NCBI GenBank assembly: GCA_012838995.1
Contig: DUOD01000014.1
Coordinates: 1 to 48,058, forward strand
Length of the DNA: 48,058 nucleotides
Origin: Clostridiales bacterium
GTDB taxonomy: Bacteria > Bacillota > Clostridia > DUOD01
Reading direction: 5' to 3'
Shown here: positions 1 through 7,636 of the stretch, one piece after another
Numbering within the stretch: the stretch's first letter is position 1
Layout of the letters: every line of letters begins with the position of its first letter
Made by a program: the position numbers and the translations under genes
Notes under the pieces: model-generated
Told to the model about the DNA's origin: nothing
What the model saw: only the letters and a program-made list of their open reading frames with translations
The model's database searches: none

Positions 1-101
1 CCAACAGCCTAACATGCCATGTTCTCATCGTCAACTGCTTTCGCGGCATAAAAACGCTTAGGCTATTGTCTCATTAGCTACCGTTTGATAACCGAGGTAA
101 T

Positions 102-413
102 TTACACACTAATTTGGACTTGACTAATATCTTCGTTATAAACACTAACTGCTTTATAATAATTGTTGTTTTTAATAGCATTTTTGCACACAAATATGGG
201 ATCATTTATATAAAATATAAAGAAAAATGCACAAATTATCAACGCTACTACAATAGGTATAATAATAGTAGTTTTTTTGCTTTTTAAAAATCTAAATTTA
301 CCTATTAAGCATTTTCCTTGTAATGGAATATCTGTCAGTACTTTTTTGCCACACTTATCACAATAAACACTTCCGTCTCTTAATTCATTTCCACAGTTTT
401 TACAGATATTCAC
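102..413 (-). CDS. zinc-ribbon membrane protein, possibly truncated
   Basis: A 103-residue protein with an N-terminal zinc ribbon (two CxxC pairs at about residues 4-7 and 18-21), a linker rich in Lys, one hydrophobic segment at about 48-70, and a short tail. The start is GTG at 413, with AAGGAGA a few bases upstream, so the start is well supported. The layout matches small 'zinc ribbon plus one transmembrane helix' proteins of Firmicutes, whose extracellular part is usually much longer. Here the tail ends only about 30 residues after the membrane segment, next to a region full of gene fragments, so 3' truncation is plausible. Function unknown; nothing in the sequence points to a substrate. 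Confidence 0.6.
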   Translation of the reverse strand: MNICKNCGNELRDGSVYCDKCGKKVLTDIPLQGKCLIGKFRFLKSKKTTIIIPIVVALIICAFFFIFYINDPIFVCKNAIKNNNYYKAVSVYNEDISQVQISV

Positions 414-498
414 CTTAAACTCTCCTTATTTTGATTTTCTTGAATATCCATATTCGACGCTGGAAGGTAAATTCCTCCATATATGTTATTATAATGTT

Positions 499-684
499 TT
501 ATACTTACAACTAGATCAGAGACAAAGAAAGAGAGCTGCGCAGGAAGAAAGAAAATATATGCTTAGCTCACCAATTCCCCAAGTGGGTGAGATGATTAAA
601 CCGGAAGATAAACAGAGAGATGCTTTTTTTAAACCTGAAGTATGTTGTTACTACATTCTTATCCCATGCTGTTTGCAAATATAG
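499..684 (+). other. open frame without a start, possible gene remnant
   Basis: An uninterrupted frame with protein-like composition: a charged stretch (QRKRAAQEERKY) followed by a Pro/Glu/Lys-rich tail, ending in TAG at 682-684. It has no good ribosome site or early start codon, and I do not recognise the family. It could be the 3' end of a decayed gene or a chance open frame. The 681 bp between the zinc-ribbon gene and the interrupted gene at 1094 otherwise hold only the hairpin at 727-807. Confidence 0.2.
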
Positions 685-726
685 CTAGTATATGCTACAA
701 TATTTGCGGTTGCTTTTAAAGAATAT

Positions 727-807
727 AAACTGATGTTTTGAACTTATGGTTTATGGATACGCACTACAGTTGTGTCCATAAGTCTTAAGTTGAAGCATCA
801 GTTTTTT
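727..807 (+). terminator. long hairpin with T-run, orphan attenuator-like terminator
   Basis: AAACTGATG (727-735) pairs with CATCAGTTT (796-804), followed by further Ts. The interior continues to pair imperfectly, including the segments around ACTTATGG and CCATAAGT. A shorter hairpin lies just upstream: GCAAATAT at 675-682 with ATATTTGC at 700-707. The two-hairpin layout resembles a 5' leader attenuator, but no intact gene follows for about 290 bp. Confidence 0.55.
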
Positions 808-812
808 GTTTA

Positions 813-1093
813 TTGATTTCAATATGGAGAAATTGGGTTGCGACGGAAGCCGGATAAGTCCTATTTAAGTTACTAAACTGCCGGTTATTTTAAAGATTCA
901 TTTTAAGACAATAAGATGGGAAACAACATGATGAATTATCTTCGGTTGTCTGCGATTGTATTTTCTACAAGAGCTATAAGATCAAGAATCATCGTAAAGT
1001 TTCCATGGGTTTGTGCCATACTTTCATATTTTTATATAAGTCAAGGAATGTAACTGTTACTGGTGAGATAATACATCGGAAGGCGGGGATAAT
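813..1093. other. gene-free stretch
   Basis: No open frame of useful length and no structure that I can support on either strand. It separates the orphan hairpin from the interrupted gene at 1094. Confidence 0.4.
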
Positions 1094-1582
1094 ATGAGAA
1101 TTTATCATGTTACGCAGCCAAAGAAAGCACAAAGCATCCTAGAAAACGGGCTGGGGGGAGAAGGGTACAGGCCAAAGGGTGATACCGAAATGATCTCTTC
1201 AATAATTGATAAATACAAACCCGAACTATTTAAAGAGTACAGTAGGAGCGAAGCCATATTTTTCTATCTAAAGAGGCCAAAGGCCAGGTTTGCCTTGGAA
1301 GTGGAAACCGACGGGTTGGATAATAACAAGCTTATGTTTTTCAACATTAATATGGCCCAAAGAATTTATGACATTTTAGTGGACATGCAAGAGGAAAGGT
1401 ATAAGGGATGGGAAGATTTGGCCAGATAGAAACTAAAGAGAACGGCAAAGGCTTACTGGCAAAGCATGATACCGTATACGGCCTTTGACCGGGCCTTTGA
1501 CAACCCCGATAACTATGAAATTTTATATTTCGGTGAGGTTGCCCCCCGGAATATCTTTAGAATACAAGAAAGTTTACTTTAA
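1094..1582 (+). pseudogene. gene interrupted by in-frame TAG; possible ADP-ribosyltransferase-like fold
   Basis: The ORF from ATG 1094 (ribosome site GGAAGGCGGGG just upstream) runs 111 residues to TAG at 1427-1429. The same frame then continues with convincing coding sequence for 50 more residues to TAA at 1580-1582, giving 162 positions if the amber codon is read. The N-terminus has YHVT followed by a Ser/Ile-Leu-Glu-Gly pattern, and the C-terminus has YFGEVAPRNI. An early His and a late Glu in this arrangement recall the DarT / KptA-like ADP-ribosyltransferase fold; this is a weak resemblance. The simplest reading is a nonsense mutation, consistent with the decayed surroundings. Amber readthrough or a sequencing error is possible. 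The gene shows no other frame damage. Confidence 0.55.
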
Positions 1583-1851
1583 GAAAAGTTTATAATACAT
1601 TTATTGAAGAATTTAAGGGATACCAAGTTAATTATTTTTATACGGGGTTTTCCGTTAGTACCGATTATTTTATGATATTAGAAGCTGATTTTGATGAAAG
1701 TTCTAATAAATTTGTAGTAACATATGCAAATACCATAAACAATAAAGCGCAGAAGGTTTTTGAAAACTGTGCCTTAAAGTATAAGTTTAGCTTAGATATT
1801 AATGTTAATAAAGCAAAAGATTATCATAAAATTGCTGCCTTTAACGGCTAG
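1561..1851 (+). pseudogene. headless coding fragment, unknown family
   Basis: An open frame runs from just after a stop at 1558-1560 to TAG at 1849-1851 with a protein-like sequence rich in Tyr, Phe, Asn and Lys (for example GYQVNYFYTGFSVSTDYF). It has no start codon with a ribosome site and overlaps the 3' end of the interrupted gene in another frame. It looks like the C-terminal part of a secreted or extracytoplasmic protein whose 5' end was deleted. I do not recognise the family. It might once have belonged with a zinc-ribbon protein like that at 102-413, but this is a guess. Confidence 0.4.
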
Positions 1852-1870
1852 ATTAAGCATGGACTGGCAG

Positions 1871-1900
1871 TTGCTTTTATTACTGGGTTTGTGTTACAAT
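1871..1900 (+). promoter_or_regulatory. promoter of the MATE gene
   Basis: -35 TTGCTT at 1871-1876, 18-base spacer, -10 TACAAT at 1895-1900 with a TG one base before it (extended -10). Transcription would start near 1907, just ahead of the structured leader. Confidence 0.5.
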
Positions 1901-1919
1901 GAGCAAGGATTAATAGCAC

Positions 1920-2014
1920 AATGCTTTGCATTTGCCGCCGGGTAAATGCAATTAAAAAGCATTCGGATTTCATACCGTTAGGCCTTTGAAGGTATGAAAG
2001 TCGGGTGTTTTTTT
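1920..2014 (+). promoter_or_regulatory. structured leader with terminator, probable guanidine-IV (mepA) riboswitch
   Basis: Hairpin 1: AATGCTTT (1920-1927) pairs with AAAGCATT (1956-1963). Nested inside, GCATTT pairs with AAATGC around the loop GCCGCCGGGT (1934-1943). Hairpin 2 spans 1960-2007, with core TCATACC / GGTATGA and a loop containing TTAGGCC, followed by seven Ts: an intrinsic terminator ending only about 15 bases before the MATE start. Hairpin 1 takes up the 5' foot of hairpin 2, and the two loops contain complementary GCC and GGC. Known: guanidine-IV (mepA) riboswitches are two-hairpin transcriptional ON switches found before MATE genes in Clostridia. The class assignment is from memory of that layout, not a covariance match. 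Confidence 0.55.
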
Positions 2015-2028
2015 ATTGTGGAGGGAAT

Positions 2029-3330
2029 ATGGAAAGTAAAAACATTAAAAAAACATTTTGTAAATATGTCTCACTGAACGTCCTTGGAATGATGGGGATA
2101 TCCTGCTATATCCTTGCAGATACATTTTTTGTGGCAAGGGGGATTGGATCAAACGGCTTAGCAGCGCTAAATCTTGCCATTCCAATTTACAGCTTTATTT
2201 ACGGTGTGGGTTTAATGATTGGAATGGGAGGTGCTACCCGGTTTTCCATTTCAAAATCAAAAACGGTATTTACCCAATCCCTATACTTTATTCTGATATT
2301 ATCAGGCGTCTTTTTTGCAACGGGGTTGTTATTGTCAGACCGGCTGGCTTCTTTGCTGGGGACGAATGCAACTACCCATCAAATGACGAGCACCTATTTG
2401 AAAGTGGTGCTGTGCTTTTCACCTGCCTTCATGCTAAACAGTTTGATAACCTGCTTTATACGTAATGATGGAAATCCCAGGCTGGCAATGATTGCTATGT
2501 TGCTGGGCAGCTTTTCAAATATCATTTTGGATTATGTATTTATATTTATATTTGGAATGGGAATGTTTGGGGCAGCCGTTGCTACAGGTATTGCCCCGGC
2601 AATCAGTCTGACGGTATTATCAACACACATGGTTAAAAAGAAAAATAGCTTTCATTTGGTAAGATCCAAGCCGGCGCTATGGGTATTTTGTGATGTTTCA
2701 TCCCTTGGTGTGTATTCCCTTGTAACAGAGCTTTCATCAGGAATTGTTATGATCATTTTTAACAGTATTATCCTGGGGCTTGCCGGCAATCTGGGAGTTG
2801 CTGCATATGGAATAATTGCAAATATTGCCCTTGTAATATTATCAATATTTACGGGTATTGCCCAGGGAATGCAGCCAATTATCAGCAGAAATTATGGTGT
2901 GGGAAGGCATGGCAATATTCGTGAGGTCTTAAAATATGGGATTGTGGTGACCTGTGCTTTTGCCGTGCTGATATATATTATTTCCTTTACTTTTGCAGAG
3001 CCAATAGTCAGTATTTTTAACAAAGAACAAGATTTACGGCTCTCCGGTATGGCCATAGAAGGGCTGCGCATTTATTTTACAGCATTTTTGTTTATCGGAA
3101 TTAATATTTTATTGGCAACCTATTTTGGTTCTGTGGATGAGCCCAAAAATGCTTTTGTTATTTCAATCCTCCGGGGATTTATAGTTACCATTCCCTTGGT
3201 ATTTATACTGTCTGAATTTTTGGGGATGACCGGTGTCTGGATAGCAGTGCCCTTTGCAGAGCTGATTGTTTCAGTTTTTTCTGTGGGCATGCTGACACAA
3301 AAAAAATTAACTCCGGTGGCTAAAAGTTAA
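2029..3330 (+). CDS. MATE-family multidrug efflux transporter, MepA-like
   Basis: A 433-residue membrane protein with about 12 hydrophobic segments in two similar halves, the layout of MATE antiporters that expel cationic drugs using Na+ or H+. The opening (KYVSLNVLGMMG, then ADTFFVARGIG) and the two-fold repeat fit the MepA-type branch. ATG 2029 is chosen because GAGGGAA precedes it; an in-frame GTG at 2005 lies inside the terminator. No partner gene follows. Expression is probably set by the leader at 1920-2014; if that is a guanidine-IV switch, guanidinium or a related compound is a likely inducer and substrate. Confidence 0.85.
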   Translation: MESKNIKKTFCKYVSLNVLGMMGISCYILADTFFVARGIGSNGLAALNLAIPIYSFIYGVGLMIGMGGATRFSISKSKTVFTQSLYFILILSGVFFATGLLLSDRLASLLGTNATTHQMTSTYLKVVLCFSPAFMLNSLITCFIRNDGNPRLAMIAMLLGSFSNIILDYVFIFIFGMGMFGAAVATGIAPAISLTVLSTHMVKKKNSFHLVRSKPALWVFCDVSSLGVYSLVTELSSGIVMIIFNSIILGLAGNLGVAAYGIIANIALVILSIFTGIAQGMQPIISRNYGVGRHGNIREVLKYGIVVTCAFAVLIYIISFTFAEPIVSIFNKEQDLRLSGMAIEGLRIYFTAFLFIGINILLATYFGSVDEPKNAFVISILRGFIVTIPLVFILSEFLGMTGVWIAVPFAELIVSVFSVGMLTQKKLTPVAKS

Positions 3331-3457
3331 GTGCGGCGCAATCAAGCATTCAAATTATGTTATAATCCTTATTCTAAGTGCCATAGAATGCTTGAAGCAT
3401 ATTGTAATTCTATCCAAAAAAGAGTACACTATATATTCGGAAAGGAATGAGCAAATT

Positions 3458-3835
3458 ATGCTAAGGATTTTAGTGGTCGATGATTCCCTTTTCATGCGAA
3501 AAAAGCTAAAAGGTATTATTGAAAAAGCGGGGCATGTGGTTGTTGATGAGGCTACTAATGGAAATGATGCGTTATATAAGTATATAAAATCACAACCCAA
3601 TTTAGTTATTATGGACATTACCATGCCGGAGGTAGACGGGCTCGAAGGTTTGAAAAAAATAATGAGTGTAGACAATAATGCAAGGGTTATCATGTGTTCT
3701 GCCATAGGCCAAGAACCGTTTATAAAAGAGGCAATTGACAACGGTGCATTGTACTATATAGTAAAACCCTTTAGAAAAGAGCAGGTACTATATACTATCA
3801 ACAGGGTTTTGGAAATGGAAAAGTATAAACAGTAA
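3458..3835 (+). CDS. stand-alone CheY-like response regulator
   Basis: A 125-residue single receiver domain with no output domain. Acid pocket D8-D9, phosphoacceptor D53 (IMDITMPEVDG), switch residue S81 and conserved K103 (VKPF) are all present, so phosphorylation should be possible. Single-domain regulators of this type act in chemotaxis (CheY), in phosphorelays (Spo0F) or as diguanylate-signalling adaptors; no histidine kinase or chemotaxis gene is nearby to decide. The frame is open upstream to 3392, but ATG 3458 starts the domain exactly and has AAAGGA upstream. A strong hairpin follows at 3860-3899. Confidence 0.85.
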   Translation: MLRILVVDDSLFMRKKLKGIIEKAGHVVVDEATNGNDALYKYIKSQPNLVIMDITMPEVDGLEGLKKIMSVDNNARVIMCSAIGQEPFIKEAIDNGALYYIVKPFRKEQVLYTINRVLEMEKYKQ

Positions 3836-3859
3836 ACCATTAAATAAGGTTGTAAGGTT

Positions 3860-3905
3860 GGGGGACAGTTGTTATGCGGTTGCAGTAAGACTGTCCCCCA
3901 TTTTG
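3860..3905 (+). terminator. strong hairpin terminator
   Basis: GGGGGACAGT (3860-3869) pairs perfectly with ACTGTCCCCC (3890-3899) around a 20-base loop, followed by ATTTTG. It closes the response-regulator transcript and separates it from the convergent LysM gene. Confidence 0.7.
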
Positions 3906-3972
3906 ACTTAAGTTTGCGGGTGCGATCATTATGGCCTGTGTTGCAGTATTAACCGCCATGGGTTGTATACAA

Positions 3973-4494
3973 TTATTCCTTATCTTCAGCAGCCTGTTTA
4001 ATCTTCTTACGATCACGGCGGGGCGGTATGCATATTCTGTCGCCCACCTGTATTACATTGGGATCCGGTATCTGCGGGTTGGCTGCAATGAGTGCCTGAA
4101 GACTTACCCCAAACCTTTGCGCGATAAGGAACATGGTATCGCCGGCAGCCACGGTGTAGATAAAGCCGCCCGGACATGGTGGATCGGGCATTGGGGTTGG
4201 CGGGGGTATGCATATCTTTTGACCGATTTGAATTACGTTAGGATCGGCAATCTGGGGATTAGCTGCTATGAGTGCATCAAGGCTTACCCCAAACCTTTGT
4301 GCGATAAGGAACATGGTATCACCGGCAACTACCGTATAGATACATCCTCCGGGACAAGGCGGCATATGGTCGGGCATAGGTGGATGGTATGGAGGTTGGG
4401 GAGGATATGGTTCCACCGGCGGCATGGGGTGTATGGGACACCAAGGCCTTCTATGATAGTAGCCACACGTCTGGCATTTTGGATCGGAATACAC
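3973..4494 (-). CDS. LysM-repeat protein, probable spore coat or cortex protein
   Basis: 173 residues. A Cys/His/Pro-rich head (about 1-50) is followed by two LysM domains (about 52-98 and 112-158), each beginning YTV-AGDTMFLIAQRFGV and ending ICIPP, and a charged tail. LysM binds GlcNAc-containing glycans such as peptidoglycan. The two units repeat with a period of exactly 60 residues and are nearly identical in DNA, so this is a recent tandem duplication. There is no signal peptide, which suggests deposition from the mother cell as in SafA-type coat proteins rather than secretion. The start is GTG 4494, with AAAGGAGGG a few bases upstream. It is convergent with the response regulator. Confidence 0.8.
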   Translation of the reverse strand: MYSDPKCQTCGYYHRRPWCPIHPMPPVEPYPPQPPYHPPMPDHMPPCPGGCIYTVVAGDTMFLIAQRFGVSLDALIAANPQIADPNVIQIGQKICIPPPTPMPDPPCPGGFIYTVAAGDTMFLIAQRFGVSLQALIAANPQIPDPNVIQVGDRICIPPRRDRKKIKQAAEDKE

Positions 4495-4654
4495 CTTTTA
4501 CCCTCCTTTCGTTGTGGTATCTATACTATCCTATGCATCTCATACCCGGATTGATATAACATATCGCAATATAGAAGGGGTATATATTTACAAATAATTA
4601 TTTATAATCATATTGGAAATGGTCATAATAACAATGAAAGGAGGATGCTTACTT

Positions 4655-4846
4655 ATGAAGGTTTATGTGGATCAGGATTTATGTATTAGCTGTGGCCTGT
4701 GCATCAGTATATGTGAGGATGTGTTTGTATGGAATGATGATGAAAAGGCAGAGGCTGTAAAACCCGAAGTCGAAGAAGAGTTTCAGCAGTCCGTTAAGGA
4801 AGCGGTGGACTCATGCCCCACAGAAGCCATAAAGATTGAAGAGTAA
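4655..4846 (+). CDS. single-cluster [4Fe-4S] ferredoxin
   Basis: 63 residues, a small cytoplasmic electron carrier. Cluster ligands are C10, C13 and C16 (DLCISCGLC) and C54 (SCPTEAI), the pattern of monocluster ferredoxins such as those of Thermotoga and Desulfovibrio; C20 is an extra cysteine. Many acidic residues follow, as usual. ATG 4655 is chosen because AAAGGAGG lies just upstream; an in-frame ATG at 4613 has no ribosome site and adds an unconserved leader. It probably serves general low-potential electron transfer; no dedicated partner is adjacent. Confidence 0.9.
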   Translation: MKVYVDQDLCISCGLCISICEDVFVWNDDEKAEAVKPEVEEEFQQSVKEAVDSCPTEAIKIEE

Positions 4847-4998
4847 GAAAAAACTTAAGAACCTTGAAAACTCCATATAGGGTGGTGGCCGGTGGAGGCA
4901 CCCCTTCTGACATTACAATAATTCCGTTAGGTTTCAAATTCTATGGCCATATGATATTATTAATTTTAAAGGAAAAGGACAATAGGGGGGAATAATGT

Positions 4999-6153
4999 AT
5001 GCAATTCCAATTTCTTTCTGCCGGCAAAATAGTCTTCGGGATTGACAGCATAAAAGAGATGGGCACACTGGCGCGGCAATACGGGACTAATTTCTTGGTA
5101 ATCAGCGGCAGCAGGACATTGAGAAAAAGTGTGGTATTAGACAGCATATGCGAAAAGCTTACAGAAAATAAGGTTAAATATTACATACATGAAATTGCTG
5201 CCAGGGAACCACAGCTGGAAGATGTGGACACTGTGGTACAACTGGCGTTGGAGCATCAATGCGACGGCATCATCTCCATAGGCGGCGGAAGTGCAATTGA
5301 TATAGGCAAGGCCGTATCGGGGCTGGTGACAAATGGAGGTAGGATAATCGACTATCTCGAAGGAGTAGGTACGGGAAAAACCATACAAAAGGATACGCTG
5401 CCTTTTATTGCCGTACCCACCACCGCCGGTACGGGGTCGGAAGTTACCAAAAATGCGGTAATTTGCTCCAGCAAAGAAGGATTTAAGAAAAGTATAAGGA
5501 GCGAAAAGCTAATACCCGATGTGGCACTGATAGATCCCCGACTTTCGGTTTCTCTGCCGCCCAAGCAGACAGCCTATTCAGGATTGGACGCATTAACTCA
5601 GCTGATTGAAGGCTACGTTACCAAAAAGGCCAATCCAATTACCGATGCCCTTGCTGTATATGGTCTTAAAAAGGCTTCCCGTTCCCTGGAAAGGGCATAC
5701 AAGGACGGGGAAGATATTAAAGCCAGGGAAGACATGGCCCTGGCCAGTCTGATGAGCGGGTTGGTTTTAGCCAATGCAGGACTGGGTGCCGTCCACGGTA
5801 TTGCCGCATCCTTAGGGGCCAACTGCGGTATTGGTCATGGATTGGCCTGTGCCGTACTACTTCCGTCCGTAATAGAATATAACAGCAAGAAACTGCCCGA
5901 CAAGTATGCCCATATCGGCTGCCTTATAGCCGGGGCTTATACTATGAAGGAGCAGCAGGCAGTACAATACCTTTTAAATTGGTTAAATGACTTATACATT
6001 ACCTTAAATATACCCAGGCGTTTATCAGACCTTGGGGTTACAAAAGAAAAGATTGAAGTGATAGCCCAGGGTTCCAAGGGATCCAGTATGTCGGGCAACC
6101 CTGTGGATATGACGGAGGAGGATGTAAAGGCAATACTTAATGAACTTCTATAA
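4999..6153 (+). CDS. iron-containing alcohol dehydrogenase family protein
   Basis: 384 residues, the usual size of the Fe-ADH family, which interconverts alcohols or diols and aldehydes with NAD(P)H. It has the nucleotide-binding GGGSAIDIGKA motif (about 96-106) and PTTAGTGSEVT (140-150). Metal ligands expected are D197, H266 and H280, all present, but the second usual ligand is glutamine (Q201) instead of histidine. This substitution occurs in a known subset of the family and may change the metal or leave the site weaker. ATG 4999 has GGGGGG about 8 bases upstream. It sits alone, after a 150-base gap from the ferredoxin gene. The substrate cannot be deduced. Confidence 0.85.
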   Translation: MQFQFLSAGKIVFGIDSIKEMGTLARQYGTNFLVISGSRTLRKSVVLDSICEKLTENKVKYYIHEIAAREPQLEDVDTVVQLALEHQCDGIISIGGGSAIDIGKAVSGLVTNGGRIIDYLEGVGTGKTIQKDTLPFIAVPTTAGTGSEVTKNAVICSSKEGFKKSIRSEKLIPDVALIDPRLSVSLPPKQTAYSGLDALTQLIEGYVTKKANPITDALAVYGLKKASRSLERAYKDGEDIKAREDMALASLMSGLVLANAGLGAVHGIAASLGANCGIGHGLACAVLLPSVIEYNSKKLPDKYAHIGCLIAGAYTMKEQQAVQYLLNWLNDLYITLNIPRRLSDLGVTKEKIEVIAQGSKGSSMSGNPVDMTEEDVKAILNELL

Positions 6154-6252
6154 AATAAAACAAATTCTTGCTATAAGACGGTGAACATGTTTTTAAAAGG
6201 AGCGGAAAAGGCATTAATTGAGCTGTGTTCTGCTTCGTAATCGGTAGATTCT

Positions 6253-6280
6253 AAGGCCAATAATTTGTATTGTGGCCTTT
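6253..6280 (+). terminator. short hairpin after the Fe-ADH gene
   Basis: AAGGCCA (6253-6259) pairs with TGGCCTT (6273-6279) around a 13-base loop, with only a short T stretch. A moderate terminator candidate for the alcohol dehydrogenase transcript. Confidence 0.4.
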
Positions 6281-6284
6281 ATGG

Positions 6285-6400
6285 CATGGCGTTATTGAGC
6301 ATGACAACAAAGGTCGCTTTAAGCGATGGGTGCTCCATGGTTAAACCTGAATAAAAAATAGTTATGGGACATAATATAAATATGCCCCATAACTATTTTT
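6285..6400 (+). promoter_or_regulatory. structured leader plus terminator ahead of the MFS gene
   Basis: A compact fold is possible at 6285-6339: CATG/CATG (6285-6288 with 6336-6339), GAGCA/TGCTC (6297-6301 with 6331-6335) and a CGCT/AGCG hairpin (6315-6325). Seventeen bases later a 13-bp terminator stem (AAATAGTTATGGG, 6356-6368, with its complement at 6386-6398) ends in a T-run, and the MFS ribosome site follows at 6421. An aptamer-like fold plus a terminator just before a transporter start suggests attenuation or a riboswitch; I match it to no known class. It could also simply be a second terminator for the upstream gene. Confidence 0.4.
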
Positions 6401-6434
6401 GTTTGAAACTAATTATCCACTAAGGAAGGAAACC

Positions 6435-7634
6435 ATGAAACAGGAAACAAGGATGAAAGTGGCAGCTTTGGCTGCAACCAGCTTTATTATGGTTTTGGTA
6501 AATAATGCACTGTTCCCCGTCTTTCCCCAAATGGCCAAAGCCCTTAATATAAACTTAAAGAGTTTGTCCCTGTTGGTGGCCGCAGTGTCTTTCCCGGCTG
6601 CCGTGCTCAGCCCTTTTGGAGGCGTACTGGCAGATCGATGGAGTAAAAAGCTTATCATGGTCATATCGGTATTTATATTTGGTTTGGGCGGCCTTTTGGC
6701 GGGACTGGCCAAGTTCATTTTTGACAAGCCCTTTACGGTTATCCTTATAGGACGCTTTATTCAGGGTATCGGACTTTCCACGCCCATATATCTAAGCATG
6801 GCCCTGGCCGGGGATATTTTCCAAAGTGATGAAAGACATAAAGTAGTCGGCATATTGGAGGCCGCCAATGGAGGGGGAAAGCTGTTAAGCCCTGTAATAG
6901 GCAGTGTGGTAGGACTTATCGGCTGGTATGCGCCCTTTTTCATCTACCCGGCGGTTTCCATTCCCGTGGCTTTGGCCATATTATTTACCATTAAAGAGCC
7001 AAAGCAGCAGCCCATCCAGTGGGACCGGCAAAAGAAAGCCTTTGCTTCCTTTAAAAATTCCTCGCGGATAATTGCCCTAGTAGCAAGTTTTGCTACCCTT
7101 TTTGTGCTTACCGGCACCCTTTTCTGGCTCAGCGATTTTTTAGAAGAAAAGTTTAAGGACGGTAGAGTTATCCGAGGGTTTATACTGGCCTTGCCCATCT
7201 TGGGTATGAGTTTTACCGCAATGTTTGCCAGGTTCTTTGGCAAGCGCCTCGGTCCCAGGCTTACCATGGGTTTTGGTTCCTTTATCATGGCAGGGGGCAT
7301 GGTATCCATACCCTATACCTATAATACGGTTATTTTTTGGCCGTTATTGATTGTAATCGGTGTAGGAGCAGGTATGATCCTACCGTCCATAGACGCCGTC
7401 AGTACCGGTGTCAAAAAACGGGAATACAGGGGGGTGCTGGCAACTTGTTACGGTTCCAGCCGCTCCTTCGGGTCTGCCACGGCGCCGTATATTTTTGCGG
7501 TTTTAATGGATATGGGAAAGTTTAAAGAGACCTTTTTCCCGGTATCCATCGGAATTGCAGTTGTTGGTTTAGTCCTTATATTGTTTATAAAGGATAAGGA
7601 TTTACTTCCGGAAAGCCTGCTACCCCAAAGGTAG
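6435..7634 (+). CDS. MFS transporter, drug or metabolite efflux type
   Basis: 399 residues with about 12 hydrophobic segments. The MFS motif A between segments 2 and 3 is clear (GGVLADRWSKK), and GRFIQGIG in segment 4 fits 12-helix drug:H+ antiporters. It is a plasma-membrane secondary transporter; the substrate is unknown. ATG 6435 is chosen for the AAGGAAGG site upstream; an in-frame ATG at 6399 overlaps the leader terminator. The gene ends two bases before the stop of the convergent flippase gene, so no terminator separates them. Confidence 0.8.
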   Translation: MKQETRMKVAALAATSFIMVLVNNALFPVFPQMAKALNINLKSLSLLVAAVSFPAAVLSPFGGVLADRWSKKLIMVISVFIFGLGGLLAGLAKFIFDKPFTVILIGRFIQGIGLSTPIYLSMALAGDIFQSDERHKVVGILEAANGGGKLLSPVIGSVVGLIGWYAPFFIYPAVSIPVALAILFTIKEPKQQPIQWDRQKKAFASFKNSSRIIALVASFATLFVLTGTLFWLSDFLEEKFKDGRVIRGFILALPILGMSFTAMFARFFGKRLGPRLTMGFGSFIMAGGMVSIPYTYNTVIFWPLLIVIGVGAGMILPSIDAVSTGVKKREYRGVLATCYGSSRSFGSATAPYIFAVLMDMGKFKETFFPVSIGIAVVGLVLILFIKDKDLLPESLLPQR

Positions 7635-7636
7635 GC

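Noticed and set aside
1-60. Short open frame running in from the left edge (ends HRQLLSRHKNA)
   Set aside because: Only about 19 codons are visible and nothing identifies it as coding.
692-733. Leader peptide with several Leu codons inside the orphan attenuator
   Set aside because: No ribosome site upstream and no downstream gene to regulate.
1427-1429. TAG as a pyrrolysine codon
   Set aside because: No supporting evidence in the window such as a PYLIS-like element or pyl genes; a nonsense mutation is simpler.
3931-4554. 207-residue open frame on the plus strand
   Set aside because: Antisense shadow of the LysM gene, whose repeats keep the frame open; no ribosome site and the translation has no domain.
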